Below are positions 1 through 8,426 of a stretch of 33,839 nt of DNA, piece by piece. The notes under the pieces were generated by a model. The model searched no databases, was not told the origin of the DNA, and saw nothing but the letters and a program-made list of their open reading frames with translations. The stretch is from Caldisericales bacterium (GTDB lineage Bacteria > Caldisericota > Caldisericia > JAAYUI01). A program made the translations under genes and the position numbers. Within the stretch, counting starts at the first letter, position 1. Every line of letters begins with the position of its first letter. The DNA lies in assembly GCA_012517765.1 (NCBI GenBank), contig JAAYUI010000009.1:1-33839 (forward strand), written 5' to 3'.

Positions 1-57
1 CAGACCAACCAGGGCGAAGATGCCCACAAACAGGTAACCGAAAGAATAATCGTTCAA
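1..57 (-). CDS. N-terminal fragment of a membrane protein, possibly NADH-quinone oxidoreductase subunit A
   Basis: Only the first 19 codons lie in the window; the gene continues past base 1. The start is a TTG at 57-55, preceded by GGAGG six bases upstream, and a good promoter lies just beyond. The peptide begins MNDYSFGYLFVGIFALVGL: a short polar start, then a hydrophobic run suited to a first transmembrane helix. This resembles the beginning of NuoA/NdhC-type subunits of respiratory complex I, but 19 residues cannot establish the family. It is transcribed away from nothing in the window: the large operon ends about 270 bases upstream on the same strand. The reading frame is open to the window edge. 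Confidence 0.5.
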   Translation of the reverse strand, partial: MNDYSFGYLFVGIFALVGL

Positions 58-67
58 AGCTTACCTC

Positions 68-86
68 CAAAAGTTGCACACTTTTG
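68..86. promoter_or_regulatory. Inverted repeat over the predicted transcription start (operator-like)
   Basis: CAAAAG (68-73) and CTTTTG (81-86) form a perfect 6-base inverted repeat with a 7-base centre, TTGCACA. It lies just downstream of the -10 box at 95-90, across the expected +1. A similar but longer palindrome lies upstream of the DUF2188 gene (31651-31672), sharing the core TTGyACACTTTTG. This is compatible with an operator for a common regulator, but two sites are weak evidence. Confidence 0.3.
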
Positions 87-89
87 CAA

Positions 90-117
90 ATTATATAAGC
101 GTAAACACGATAAGCAA
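90..117 (-). promoter_or_regulatory. Sigma-70-type promoter for the leftmost minus-strand gene
   Basis: On the minus strand there is a perfect TATAAT (95-90) with TTGCTT (117-112) 16 bases upstream. Transcription would start near 83, about 26 bases before the TTG start codon. The rest of the 58-324 interval is AT-rich and shows no convincing gene and no stem followed by a T-run that could terminate the upstream operon. Confidence 0.6.
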
Positions 118-324
118 TGTCTTTACAGTGAGCATAGACAATACATTTTATAAAAAAGTTACACCGAAAGGACAAAGAAGAACAAATTAAGACTGGGCAA
201 AAACTTGCGCTTTATAAAACCAGAAAATAACCCCAATTTAAAAAGTTAATAAATTCACAAATTGTTTTAAAAATGATTTTTTCGTGGAATGGCCCCCGAT
301 GTTCTTTTTTGTGCCAAAAATGTC

Positions 325-2226
325 TTACTGGGCAGAAATTGCGGACAACTCTTCAGAAAGCTCGGCCCATGCGTTCTCGGTCTCCGCAAGCCTGATCTTT
401 ACCATGTCATATTCGTCAAGATCGAGTTTTGTCTGCTCTCCCCGAGAATAGAAATCCGGGTTTGACATTGACTGTTCAATGCCATTTTTCCTCGATTCCA
501 GCATGGCCATATCGTCCTCGAGATTCTTAAGCCTGTCTTGCATTGATTTTATCTGGTTCTTTGATGGACCCTGGTCTTTTTTCTTTTGTTTCTGCTGGGT
601 TTTCTGGTCGCCCTTGTCTGTCTGTTTTTCAGGTTTCCTCTGCAGATATTCCTCAAGGCTGCCCCTGGTATCGACAATGGTGTTTCCGTCAAATGCCCAT
701 ATTGTGGCACCAACGTTGTTTATGAAATATCTGTCGTGGGAAACCAAAAGCACGCTCCCGGAATAATTTTTTATGGTATCTTCTAGGGAAGCCCTGGCAT
801 TTATGTCGAGATGGTTTGTAGGCTCGTCAAAGATGATGAAATTGGCGTCAATGAGGGCCAATTTGGCAAGTATGAGCCTGCTTATTTCACCGCCAGAGAG
901 TGCCTTGCACAGTTTCAGGACATCATCACCAACAAAGAGGAATGTCGCAAGATGGTCTCTCGCCTCCTGGGGTTTGAGATCAGAATTGTTCATTATTTCC
1001 TCAATAACAGTTGCCTCTGGATTGAAACTGCCGAGTTCCTGCTCGAGATATGCCATGGAAACATTGTAGCCAAGCCAGACCTCACCTGATGAAGGCTCTT
1101 CTTCACCAATCACCGTCTTCAAAAACGTTGTTTTTCCACAACCATTGGGACCCATCAGGGCGATTTTCTGCCCTCTCTTCATCTCGAGATTGAGGCCACC
1201 AAAAAGCTCCCTGCCTCCAAAAGATTTTGACAGACCCTTTGTCCTGAAGATGATCTCGCCGGTCCTTCCAGACGACTCAAGGTTGAGCTGGACTTTTTTC
1301 TCCTGTGGGAGGGCCTCGACCTGGACAACCCTTTCAAGGCGCCTTTCCATGCTCCTTGCCCTCTTGGCGGCCACTTCCGTTCCGTATCCCTTGAACCTCT
1401 TTATGAAACGGGTTGCTCTCTCGATAAATTCCTGTTGCTCCTGCAATTTCTCGAGAGAGTGTTCCCTCTCGAGGTCATACTGGGCCCTTGCCTGTGTGAA
1501 ATTGCCGGTAAAATCAAAGGACTTTCCGTCAATGAGTATCACGGTGTGATTGCAAACCTTGTCCAGAAGGTACCTGTCGTGAGAGACAATGAGCACCGAG
1601 CCCTTGAATTCCTGCAGGAAGCCCTCAAGCCAGATGGTTGCCTCGAGATCGAGGTGGTTTGTTGGTTCGTCGAGTACCAGCGTGTCGGGTTCCGTGGCCA
1701 GTATTGTTGCCAGCTGAAGACGCGACCTCTCGCCACCAGAAAGGGAAACAACGGGCCTTTTCCAGTCTTCCTTTGAGAAACCGAGGCCAGACAGGATTCG
1801 TTCTATCCTGTGGTCTATGTCATACCCTCCAAGCGCTTCATACTGGTGCTGGAGTTTTTCAAACTTGGCAAGAAGCTGTGAATTGTGGGGGTCTTTTGCA
1901 ACCTCTGAAGAGATCTCTTCAAGCTGCCTACCGGTTTCATATATGTTTTTGAAAGCTGACCTGACCTGGTCAAACAAAATGACGTCCGAGACATCAAGTG
2001 ACCTGTCCTGGGCAAAATACCCGATTACCTTGTCGGGCTCTTTGAAGACCTTTCCGTCGTCCGGCTCCATCTGGTCCATGATTATCTTTATCAGTGTGGA
2101 TTTGCCGGTGCCATTTGCGCCAACAAGCGCCAGCCTGTCGTTGCCGCCAAGCGTGAATGATATGCTATCGAGAACGGCCCTCACGCCAAAATATTTTGTT
2201 ATGTTCTGAACCTGGATCTGCCCCAT
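325..2226 (-). CDS. ABC-F family ATPase (Uup/YfmR-like translation factor)
   Basis: The protein has 633 residues and two ABC ATPase domains in one chain with no membrane segments, as in ABC-F proteins that act on the ribosome. Domain 1 has Walker A GANGTGKS (36-43), signature LSGGE (162-166) and Walker B LVLDEPTNHLD (183-193). Domain 2 has Walker A GPNGCGKT (359-366), LSGGE (443-447) and FIIFDEPTNHLD. The linker at about 245-310 is the charged helical ABC-F inter-domain region. A lysine/glutamine-rich stretch (530-555) leads to a C-terminal coiled coil, as in Uup. The ATG shares one base with the recG stop (TGATG), so translation is probably coupled. It is the last gene of the 16-gene operon. 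Whether it is an EttA, Uup or resistance-type member cannot be decided here. Confidence 0.93.
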   Translation of the reverse strand: MGQIQVQNITKYFGVRAVLDSISFTLGGNDRLALVGANGTGKSTLIKIIMDQMEPDDGKVFKEPDKVIGYFAQDRSLDVSDVILFDQVRSAFKNIYETGRQLEEISSEVAKDPHNSQLLAKFEKLQHQYEALGGYDIDHRIERILSGLGFSKEDWKRPVVSLSGGERSRLQLATILATEPDTLVLDEPTNHLDLEATIWLEGFLQEFKGSVLIVSHDRYLLDKVCNHTVILIDGKSFDFTGNFTQARAQYDLEREHSLEKLQEQQEFIERATRFIKRFKGYGTEVAAKRARSMERRLERVVQVEALPQEKKVQLNLESSGRTGEIIFRTKGLSKSFGGRELFGGLNLEMKRGQKIALMGPNGCGKTTFLKTVIGEEEPSSGEVWLGYNVSMAYLEQELGSFNPEATVIEEIMNNSDLKPQEARDHLATFLFVGDDVLKLCKALSGGEISRLILAKLALIDANFIIFDEPTNHLDINARASLEDTIKNYSGSVLLVSHDRYFINNVGATIWAFDGNTIVDTRGSLEEYLQRKPEKQTDKGDQKTQQKQKKKDQGPSKNQIKSMQDRLKNLEDDMAMLESRKNGIEQSMSNPDFYSRGEQTKLDLDEYDMVKIRLAETENAWAELSEELSAISAQ

Positions 2227-4541
2227 CAGCTCACCCAGGCAAGTCCTACTCTTTGTGCCATTTTTCCTTCAATACCTGTCCTAAGTTCTCTATTTTCTTT
2301 GAACCTCAACTCCGGATCATGTTTAATGATATCCTCTGCGATTTCCCTTGCCAAGGAAAGAAGCGGGAAGTTTGAAGGAGTGATGAGTCTTGATGAGGCA
2401 AGCATCGGCAATCCTGACTGCATTGTTCCGCCAATGTCCCCAGGCCCGCGCAATTTGAGGTCTTCCTCGGCAACCTCAAGGCCGTTTGCTGTTCTTTCCA
2501 GAACTTGCAGTGAAACTGTCGGCCTTGACGGTATCAGGAAACAATAGCTTTTGTGCTCGCCCCTTCCGACCCTGCCCCTCAGCTGGTGGAGCTGGGCCAG
2601 CCCGAACCTTTCAGCGTTTTCAATTATCATGACCGTTGCGTTCGGGACGTCTATTCCAACCTCAATGACAGTCGTCGAGACAAGGATTTTTAGTTCTTTG
2701 TCTCTGAACCTGCACATCACTTCATCCTTCTCTTTTGATGGCATTCTCCCATGGAGCAGTCCGCATGGAATACCTTTGAAATGGGACTCCGTGAGCTCAA
2801 CGAACTGTTTTGTGGCGGCTTTTGCAGAGAGTTTCTCCGATTCCTCGACAAGAGGGCAGACAACGTAGACCTGCCTGCCTTTTTCTATTTCGGCGAGGGC
2901 CGTTTTGTAGGCGAGACTGCCTGCACCGGTGAGCACTTTTGTTTCTATAGTTGCCCTGCCCTTTGGCATTTCATCAACCACAGAGACGTCCAGATCACCG
3001 TAGATCGTCATGGCAAGCGTCCTCGGGATCGGGGTGGCACTCATGACGAGCACATGCGGGCAGAAGCCCTTTTTTGCCAGCCTGGCCCTCTGCAGTACGC
3101 CAAACCTGTGCTGCTCGTCAACAACAACAAGCCCGAGGTTTTCAAATTTTACCCAGTCTTCGAGGAGCGCGTGTGTTCCAAAAAGAACACATGGCTCCCC
3201 AGAGGAAAGCAGCTCAAAAATCTTTTCCCTTGCCATTTTTTTTGATGAACCGGAGAGGTACGCAGTGTTGAACGGCAAGAGTTTTCTGGCGACATTGTAG
3301 GTCTGGCTTGCAAGGATTTCTGTCGGCGCAATCCATGCAACCTGGTAGCCCAGCTTTGCGGCAGAGCTGCATGCACTCAAACCAACAACCGTCTTCCCAG
3401 AGCCAACATCTCCATGCAGGAGCCTGTTCATCGGCCTTCCCGACTCCAGGTCTTTTGCTATTTCCAGACAACATCTCTTCTGGGCTATGGTCGGCTCGAA
3501 CGGAAGTTTTGAAAGGAAATCCTTTGAAGATTTTTGTGCACCCTTGATGATTGGAGCATCCTGCTGCCTGTACTCTGCCCTGCGGAGGAGAAGCGCTGTT
3601 TCCATGAGCAAAAATTCGTCCAACACGAGCCTTTTTTCGCAGAGTTTGAGTTGCTCAAAGTTGTCAGGGAAATGCACTTTCTCGTAGGATTCACGGAGGG
3701 ATGGCAAAGACATGCTCTTCTTTACGGCATTAGGAAGGTAGCCATCACCAATCTCCGGCATGTTGTCGACGATTTTTTTGATTACGCTTCTTATGACCCA
3801 CTGTGGGAGCCCAGTAGTCAGTGGATAGACCGGCACAATCCCCATGTCCTGTATGTCAGTGTCCAGATCGGGGTTTGTCATGTGTGGGCCGCCATAATCG
3901 CCCACTTTCCCATAGAGTGCCACTGTTTTCCCGATGGCAAGCTTTTTCAGGACGTATGGGTTGTTGAACCATGTGGCCATTATTTTGCCGGTCGAGTCGC
4001 CAAAAAGCGCCTGCACAAAATTCCTTCCGGCACGCGGCTCCCTGACATCAAGCACTTTTGCAAAGACAGTCGCTTCCGTTCCGGTGGAGAGCTGTGCAAT
4101 ACGCAAGACCTTTGTTCTGTCTATAAATCTGATGGGAAAATGGTTTAGGGCGTCCAGGACAGTCACAAGTCCAAGTTTTTTTAAGAGTTTTGCCCTCTCG
4201 GGGCCGATTCCTGGAATGGAAGCGAGAGACATTTCTGTACCCAGATGTATTTTTTGTTGCCTGGGTACCGGTTTCTGCCTGACATAATGGCCCCTGGCAA
4301 ACTTTAACAGGTCATTTACGGCCTTTTCCCTTGATGTGATATCCAGGGAGGTATAACTGGAAAAAACCTCAATAGCCCTTTTTATGCTGGCATTTTGACT
4401 GGGTTCGTCTTTTGCCCACTGGTCGAGCTTTGCCAGAACAAATTTTGAAAACCCGCCAAACACCGCCCTGTCATCGCAACCCCTCTCAAGCTCGGCCATT
4501 GCAGGGCCAAGGATGAGCGTTCTGACAGGAGAAAGACTCAT
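2226..4541 (-). CDS. recG: ATP-dependent DNA helicase RecG
   Basis: The 771-residue protein has RecG architecture and remodels stalled replication forks and Holliday junctions. A lineage-specific N-terminal extension of about 100 residues precedes a helix-hairpin-helix-like segment (SIPGIGPERAKLL, 108-120) and the OB-fold wedge domain (about 150-240). The helicase core shows Walker A GDVGSGKT (377-384), motif II DEQH (475-478), motif III SATPIPRTLAM (501-511) and motif VI QLRGRVGRG (653-661). The GDIGGT element near the C-terminus is typical of RecG's TRG region. Its ATG overlaps the uppP stop as ATGA (4541-4538), and its own stop overlaps the ABC-F start. All key motifs are intact. Confidence in the family is very high. 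Confidence 0.97.
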   Translation of the reverse strand: MSLSPVRTLILGPAMAELERGCDDRAVFGGFSKFVLAKLDQWAKDEPSQNASIKRAIEVFSSYTSLDITSREKAVNDLLKFARGHYVRQKPVPRQQKIHLGTEMSLASIPGIGPERAKLLKKLGLVTVLDALNHFPIRFIDRTKVLRIAQLSTGTEATVFAKVLDVREPRAGRNFVQALFGDSTGKIMATWFNNPYVLKKLAIGKTVALYGKVGDYGGPHMTNPDLDTDIQDMGIVPVYPLTTGLPQWVIRSVIKKIVDNMPEIGDGYLPNAVKKSMSLPSLRESYEKVHFPDNFEQLKLCEKRLVLDEFLLMETALLLRRAEYRQQDAPIIKGAQKSSKDFLSKLPFEPTIAQKRCCLEIAKDLESGRPMNRLLHGDVGSGKTVVGLSACSSAAKLGYQVAWIAPTEILASQTYNVARKLLPFNTAYLSGSSKKMAREKIFELLSSGEPCVLFGTHALLEDWVKFENLGLVVVDEQHRFGVLQRARLAKKGFCPHVLVMSATPIPRTLAMTIYGDLDVSVVDEMPKGRATIETKVLTGAGSLAYKTALAEIEKGRQVYVVCPLVEESEKLSAKAATKQFVELTESHFKGIPCGLLHGRMPSKEKDEVMCRFRDKELKILVSTTVIEVGIDVPNATVMIIENAERFGLAQLHQLRGRVGRGEHKSYCFLIPSRPTVSLQVLERTANGLEVAEEDLKLRGPGDIGGTMQSGLPMLASSRLITPSNFPLLSLAREIAEDIIKHDPELRFKENRELRTGIEGKMAQRVGLAWVS

Positions 4542-5347
4542 AAGATAATCTGGGCTACAACAAAGAGGGCAACGCAGTAGGCCGCAAAGATGTAGAAATT
4601 GAATTTCTGGATGACCTTGAAGAACAGGAAAAATGATAAGTAGCCAACAACGGCGGCCACCACAAAGCCAACTATGGAAGGCATCCAGTCAATCTGCATC
4701 CCTGAACTGGCCACCATTTTATAAACATCATAGAGTGTTTTTGCTGTTGCAGCGCCGACTGCAGGAATTGCAACAAGAAAAGCCAGTTTGGAAGATGATT
4801 TTTTGCCAAACCCCAACAGCCTGGCTGCGGTTATTGTGGCGCCTGACCTTGATATGCCAGGAAACATGGCAATCGCCTGGGCACAGCCAACAGTTAGTGC
4901 ATCGATCCATGTTGTTTCTTCAAGTTTGCGTTTGCCACTCATGAGAGAAGCAACTATGAGGAAAGCTGCAGTAACAAGCAAAAGGTAAGAGGTAGTTTTT
5001 GGGTCCTGGAAAACAGATTCAATCCTGCTTTCAAAGAGCAGGCCGAAGATGATTGCCGGTACAACTGAAAGTATGAGGTTGTATGAAAAAATCGAATCTG
5101 GCGGGAGACCCCTGCCAATCTTTGGCAAACCAGCAAAAAAGGCCTTTACATATTTGACTACTTCCGGCCAGAAAAAGACGATTATTCCAAGGAGCGTTCC
5201 AGCATGAAGGAACACATCGAACCACATCGGTGGTTTGCCCCACCCCAAAAAAGCGGGAACAAGGACAAGATGGGCAGAAGACGAGACCGGAATAAACTCT
5301 GTGAGACCCTGGACAAAGCCGAGGACCAATGCTTCAATGATTCCCAC
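4538..5347 (-). CDS. uppP: Undecaprenyl-diphosphate phosphatase UppP (BacA)
   Basis: This 269-residue, strongly hydrophobic protein has the BacA/UppP family signatures. It dephosphorylates undecaprenyl diphosphate at the membrane to recycle the lipid carrier for peptidoglycan and other surface polymers. Motif 1 is QGLTEFIPVSSSAHL (13-27), with the catalytic glutamate and serines; motif 2 is PGISRSGAT (163-171), with the phosphate-binding arginine. Several transmembrane helices are evident. The start is GTG (5347-5345), sharing one base with the TAG of the preceding gene (TAGTG); GGAGG lies seven bases upstream. The gene lies in the same operon as alr, another cell-wall gene. Overexpression of family members gives bacitracin tolerance. 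Confidence 0.96.
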   Translation of the reverse strand: MGIIEALVLGFVQGLTEFIPVSSSAHLVLVPAFLGWGKPPMWFDVFLHAGTLLGIIVFFWPEVVKYVKAFFAGLPKIGRGLPPDSIFSYNLILSVVPAIIFGLLFESRIESVFQDPKTTSYLLLVTAAFLIVASLMSGKRKLEETTWIDALTVGCAQAIAMFPGISRSGATITAARLLGFGKKSSSKLAFLVAIPAVGAATAKTLYDVYKMVASSGMQIDWMPSIVGFVVAAVVGYLSFFLFFKVIQKFNFYIFAAYCVALFVVAQIIL

Positions 5348-6096
5348 TATTTTGCCTCCAGAATGGACCTGCAGAATTCGAGGTCCTCTATTTTATCAAC
5401 ATCGACACCCAGCTCCGGGCACTGCAATATTGGTGCTTTTATAGCAACGCCAAGCATTTTTGAAATTCTCTTTTCAAGCTCGGGTATTCCGACATTTTTG
5501 AACAAAAGCAATCTCAAAAGGAACGGAACGCCAAGCTGGAGGGCCTGTTTTATGGCAGACTTCCTCCTCCTTGATGTTTCCTCGACTATTGGTTCCACCT
5601 TTTTGTAGGCGGTTTTGCTTATGTAGAAGAGGTTTCCGATTTTGACATTTCCCTCTTTGATACGGAGAAAAGTGCGCTTTGTTCCGGGGAACATCCTCAG
5701 GGTGTCTTCTTTGGTTATGATTGGCAAACCAAGATCACACCTTGTTTTTTGGAGTGCAGAAACCACCATGTCAAAGGTCTTTTCAGTTACCAGCGGGATG
5801 TCGTTTGTTGTCACGACGAGATACTCTGTCTCTGAGGCATCCACAAGGCGGTCTATGTTTGCCTTCTGGCTGTCGCCCTCTTCCAGCATCAGGTCCACCT
5901 TTGATTTTATGGAATCCGGATAGCCGTTGCCAACAAGGATGATCCTGTTCGTGAGGGAAGCCTTGCGAAGCGCATCAATGACGTATTCAATTGATGGCTT
6001 GCCTGCAAATGAAAGCATGCCCTTGTTGGGCACGCCCTCATTTGCAAACCACGGCTCAACTCCGCCGCCACCCAATATTGCAAAATCTATTTTCAT
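5347..6096 (-). CDS. MobA-like NTP transferase domain protein (nucleotidyltransferase family)
   Basis: The 249-residue soluble protein has a Rossmann-like nucleotidyltransferase fold related to MobA, IspD and sugar-1-phosphate nucleotidylyltransferases. The N-terminus (FAILGGGGVEPW) is the nucleotide-binding loop; a lysine follows in VPNKGML, then FAGKPSIEYVIDAL. The usual LAGGxGxRM is replaced by a run of glycines without the arginine, so the substrate is uncertain. TTNDIPLV (95-102) is the metal-binding Asp motif found in this fold. The C-terminal 80 residues are specific to a subfamily often annotated NTP_transf_3 protein. It overlaps the upstream selenoprotein gene by ATGA and the downstream uppP by one base. 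Its place between a secreted redox protein and uppP does not reveal a pathway. Confidence 0.8.
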   Translation of the reverse strand: MKIDFAILGGGGVEPWFANEGVPNKGMLSFAGKPSIEYVIDALRKASLTNRIILVGNGYPDSIKSKVDLMLEEGDSQKANIDRLVDASETEYLVVTTNDIPLVTEKTFDMVVSALQKTRCDLGLPIITKEDTLRMFPGTKRTFLRIKEGNVKIGNLFYISKTAYKKVEPIVEETSRRRKSAIKQALQLGVPFLLRLLLFKNVGIPELEKRISKMLGVAIKAPILQCPELGVDVDKIEDLEFCRSILEAK

Positions 6097-8426
6097 TTTG
6101 GATATATCAGCGTTATCTTTCTTGTGGCACCTTCCCAGGCCACACCTGCTCCAAGGGCTTCTCCAACAAACCTTAGCGGCAACATGGTTTTTGCGCTAAT
6201 GATTGTTGGATAGAGCTTTTGGGTTTTTGAGTCAATGAAGACCTCTTTGCCATTTATCTTGGCGGTTTTCTTGCCAATCCACAACTCAACGATGTTTTTC
6301 CCGTTCCAAAGTGATTGCGTCAGGGTGACCTTTTTTTCTGCACCATCATAGCCAACCTGTGCTCCAAGGGCCTCTGCGACTTCCCTTATTGGCATGTATG
6401 TGCTCCCGCCAAGTTCTTTCGGAAGCGGTGGCGAGGAAGATGTTGGAGCAGTTTTGAGTGTCACCTTCAGGCCGTTTATAGTGATATCTGTTTTGTCCAG
6501 CCATAATTCTATTGTGACGGCATAAATTACATCGACCGTTATTTTTTTGTTCTGGCTGCCCAGTGTCGCCGAGATCTCGAACCTGTTGAGCCCTGGGATA
6601 AGCGTTACTGAGTAGTTAGCCTTTCCGTTCTGGTCCACAGTTGCCGGCTTGCCACCGACCATCACTGTTGCGCCCTTTGTTGTGGAAATCGGGATTGTGT
6701 AACTTGGGGAGGCAGTTTTTAATGGGGTACCAGAGAAACCGTTGACCGAAAGATCAAGAAGTGCGGCAGATTCGACCAATACCCTTATGGGAACAACAGT
6801 TTTTCCTGCGTTGGATTCAATTGTCACTTCGCCTGCCAGGGCACCTTCTGTGTTTGGCTCCACTGTGATATTTATCTTACACCTATCACACTTGAATGAT
6901 GACGGATCGACTTTTATCCATGGAGCGCTCGCAGTAATTGTTCCCTCAAGCATTCCGCCTTCGCCAGCCTGCTCGATGATTTCGATCTGGAGCGATTTTT
7001 TTGTGTTCTTTGGTATTTTGCCAAAGTCTAGCTCTGATGGCTCAACTTTCAGAATCATTCCGGATTTTTTGTAGGTGAAACCCACTGCAATTTCTGAATT
7101 GCCGCCGTTGCTTTTAATTGACAACTTCCCTGAATATGGCCCTGGTTCGAGGCCAAGCGGGTCAACAATCATGGTTGTTTCGAAAGAACCATCCGGCTCG
7201 ATTTCAAATTCTGATTGTTCGGTCCTGAGCCATGGTTCTGAAGGCTTGATGGTTGCTGAAAGTTTTCCAGTCCCGATGTTTTTGAGAGTGAGCTTCCTGG
7301 TTGCGGTGGTTGAAATCTCGCCGAGATCGAATGTTTTTTCTGCAACTTCAAGCTTCGGCTCTTCGGCCACTTTTTCACACTCAAACTTCCAGATGATGTT
7401 GCCTATGAGCTTTTCACCTGTTTTTGATCTTATGCCTGACTGGCCACCCTTTATGTATAGAGTATATTTTTTACCCTCCTCGAGCGCCCTACCTGGAACA
7501 TATATGCATTTTGACCCGGAAACAGAAATCTTTCCAGGAACAGCAAGGCCATTCTGGTCCACAAAAAGCACTGTGCCCTCGTTGAATGTTGCAGGGTCCA
7601 TGTCCTTGTCAAATGACAGCGAAAGTGGTGAGTTCGGTGATATTTTGCCAGCAAGCGGGCCAACAAGGTGTGGTGCCTTGAATCTCCATGCGCCATACGC
7701 ATAAACTTCGAGCGTGTCCTGGTCAAATATCACCACTGTGGCACCAAGCTCTTCTTTAACCCAGTCCTCTTTTAAGTCAAAATTAGTCGTGAGCTTCTTG
7801 GTTTCACCATTTTTGATTCGCATTGTCGTGCCTTTTGCAGAAGGCTTGATTGCGCGGACGACATGCTGGAAATACTGGTCTTCCCTGTCAATATTGTCTT
7901 CAAAGAGAAAGAAGGAGTATTTTAATGTCGCCTGATCGAGTGGGCCAAACTGCTCGACTGTTGCCTCAAAATCAATCTTTTGCCCTGCGGCCTCTTCCTT
8001 CAGCTTTGCATTCAGGGAAACGTTGAAGCTGAGGGGCGAGGAGCGGACCTTTGAGACAGTTTCTTCAACCTCTTTTGCAGTCATGCCGGATCTTTTTACG
8101 AAGTTGCCATTGAAAGCTATCGTTGGATAGGCCTTTCTTTCATACATCTGGCCCCTCTTGTCGGCTTCATCAATATAAAACTCGTCATTCGGATTTGAAT
8201 GCAATCTTACCTTAATAATAGAGTCCGAGCCAAGCTCAGATTCGAGTTTGTCCATACTGCTCACGGCAGTGTGGCATTTCGTTCAGTTCGGCTCCACAAA
8301 AATTTCGCAGAATGCAGCACGTTTCGGGGTGAAATCCGAAGCGGAGAGCGGCATTGTCCTTGAATAGACCTGGACGGTCTGTGAAAGCATGAGAGAGAGC
8401 AGAACAATTACTGACAATTTTTTCAC
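6093..8426 (-). CDS. Secreted thioredoxin-fold selenoprotein (UxxC) with Ig-like and copper-amine-oxidase-type domains
   Basis: Reading through the in-frame TGA at 8285-8283 gives 777 residues. The start is GTG at 8426, overlapping the alr stop (GTGA), with AAAGGAGG seven bases upstream. Residues 1-22 are a signal peptide (KK, hydrophobic core, likely cleavage after VYS). Residues 37-125 are a thioredoxin-like domain with EIFVEPN-U48-TKC51 in place of CxxC and the cis-proline loop AYPTIAFNG (P101). Residues 130-250 resemble the beta region of Omp28-type proteins (QYFQHVVRA). An SbsA-type Ig-like domain (about 252-350) and two BACON-like beta domains (355-550) follow; C513/C516 form an extra CxxC. 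The C-terminus (636-777) is the copper-amine-oxidase N-domain type, with two repeats around PIREVAEALGAQV and PLRFVGEALGAGV. The role is inferred to be an extracytoplasmic thiol or selenol oxidoreductase. The alternative is a point mutation of a Cys codon. Confidence 0.82.
8252..8285 (-). promoter_or_regulatory. UGA recoding site with bacterial SECIS-like stem-loop
   Basis: The TGA lies at 8285-8283. After an 8-base spacer the mRNA can form a stem: CCACACTGC (8274-8266) pairs with GCAGTATGG (8260-8252), giving eight pairs and one C/A mismatch, closed by the 5-base loop CGTGA. The loop begins 18 bases after the TGA and its second base is G, which fits published bacterial SECIS geometry (short stem-loop within coding sequence, G near the start of the apical loop). 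The structure also encodes the residues after the UxxC motif. Confidence 0.72.

Noticed and set aside
200-324. AT-rich T-runs after abcF considered as intrinsic terminator
   Set aside because: No GC-rich stem precedes the T-runs on the minus strand; the best stem (TTTTTG/CAAAAA) is nearly all AT.
6093-8264. Start of the selenoprotein at GTG 8264
   Set aside because: It lacks a ribosome binding site, cuts the thioredoxin domain, drops the signal peptide and leaves an unusual 160-base gap after alr in an operon where all other junctions are tight.
8283-8285. Genome-wide reassignment of TGA (to Gly or Trp) instead of Sec
   Set aside because: Many genes in the window (uppP, recG, pmbA, alr, tldD-upstream gene) end on TGA within ATGA or TGATG junctions, so TGA is a working stop codon.
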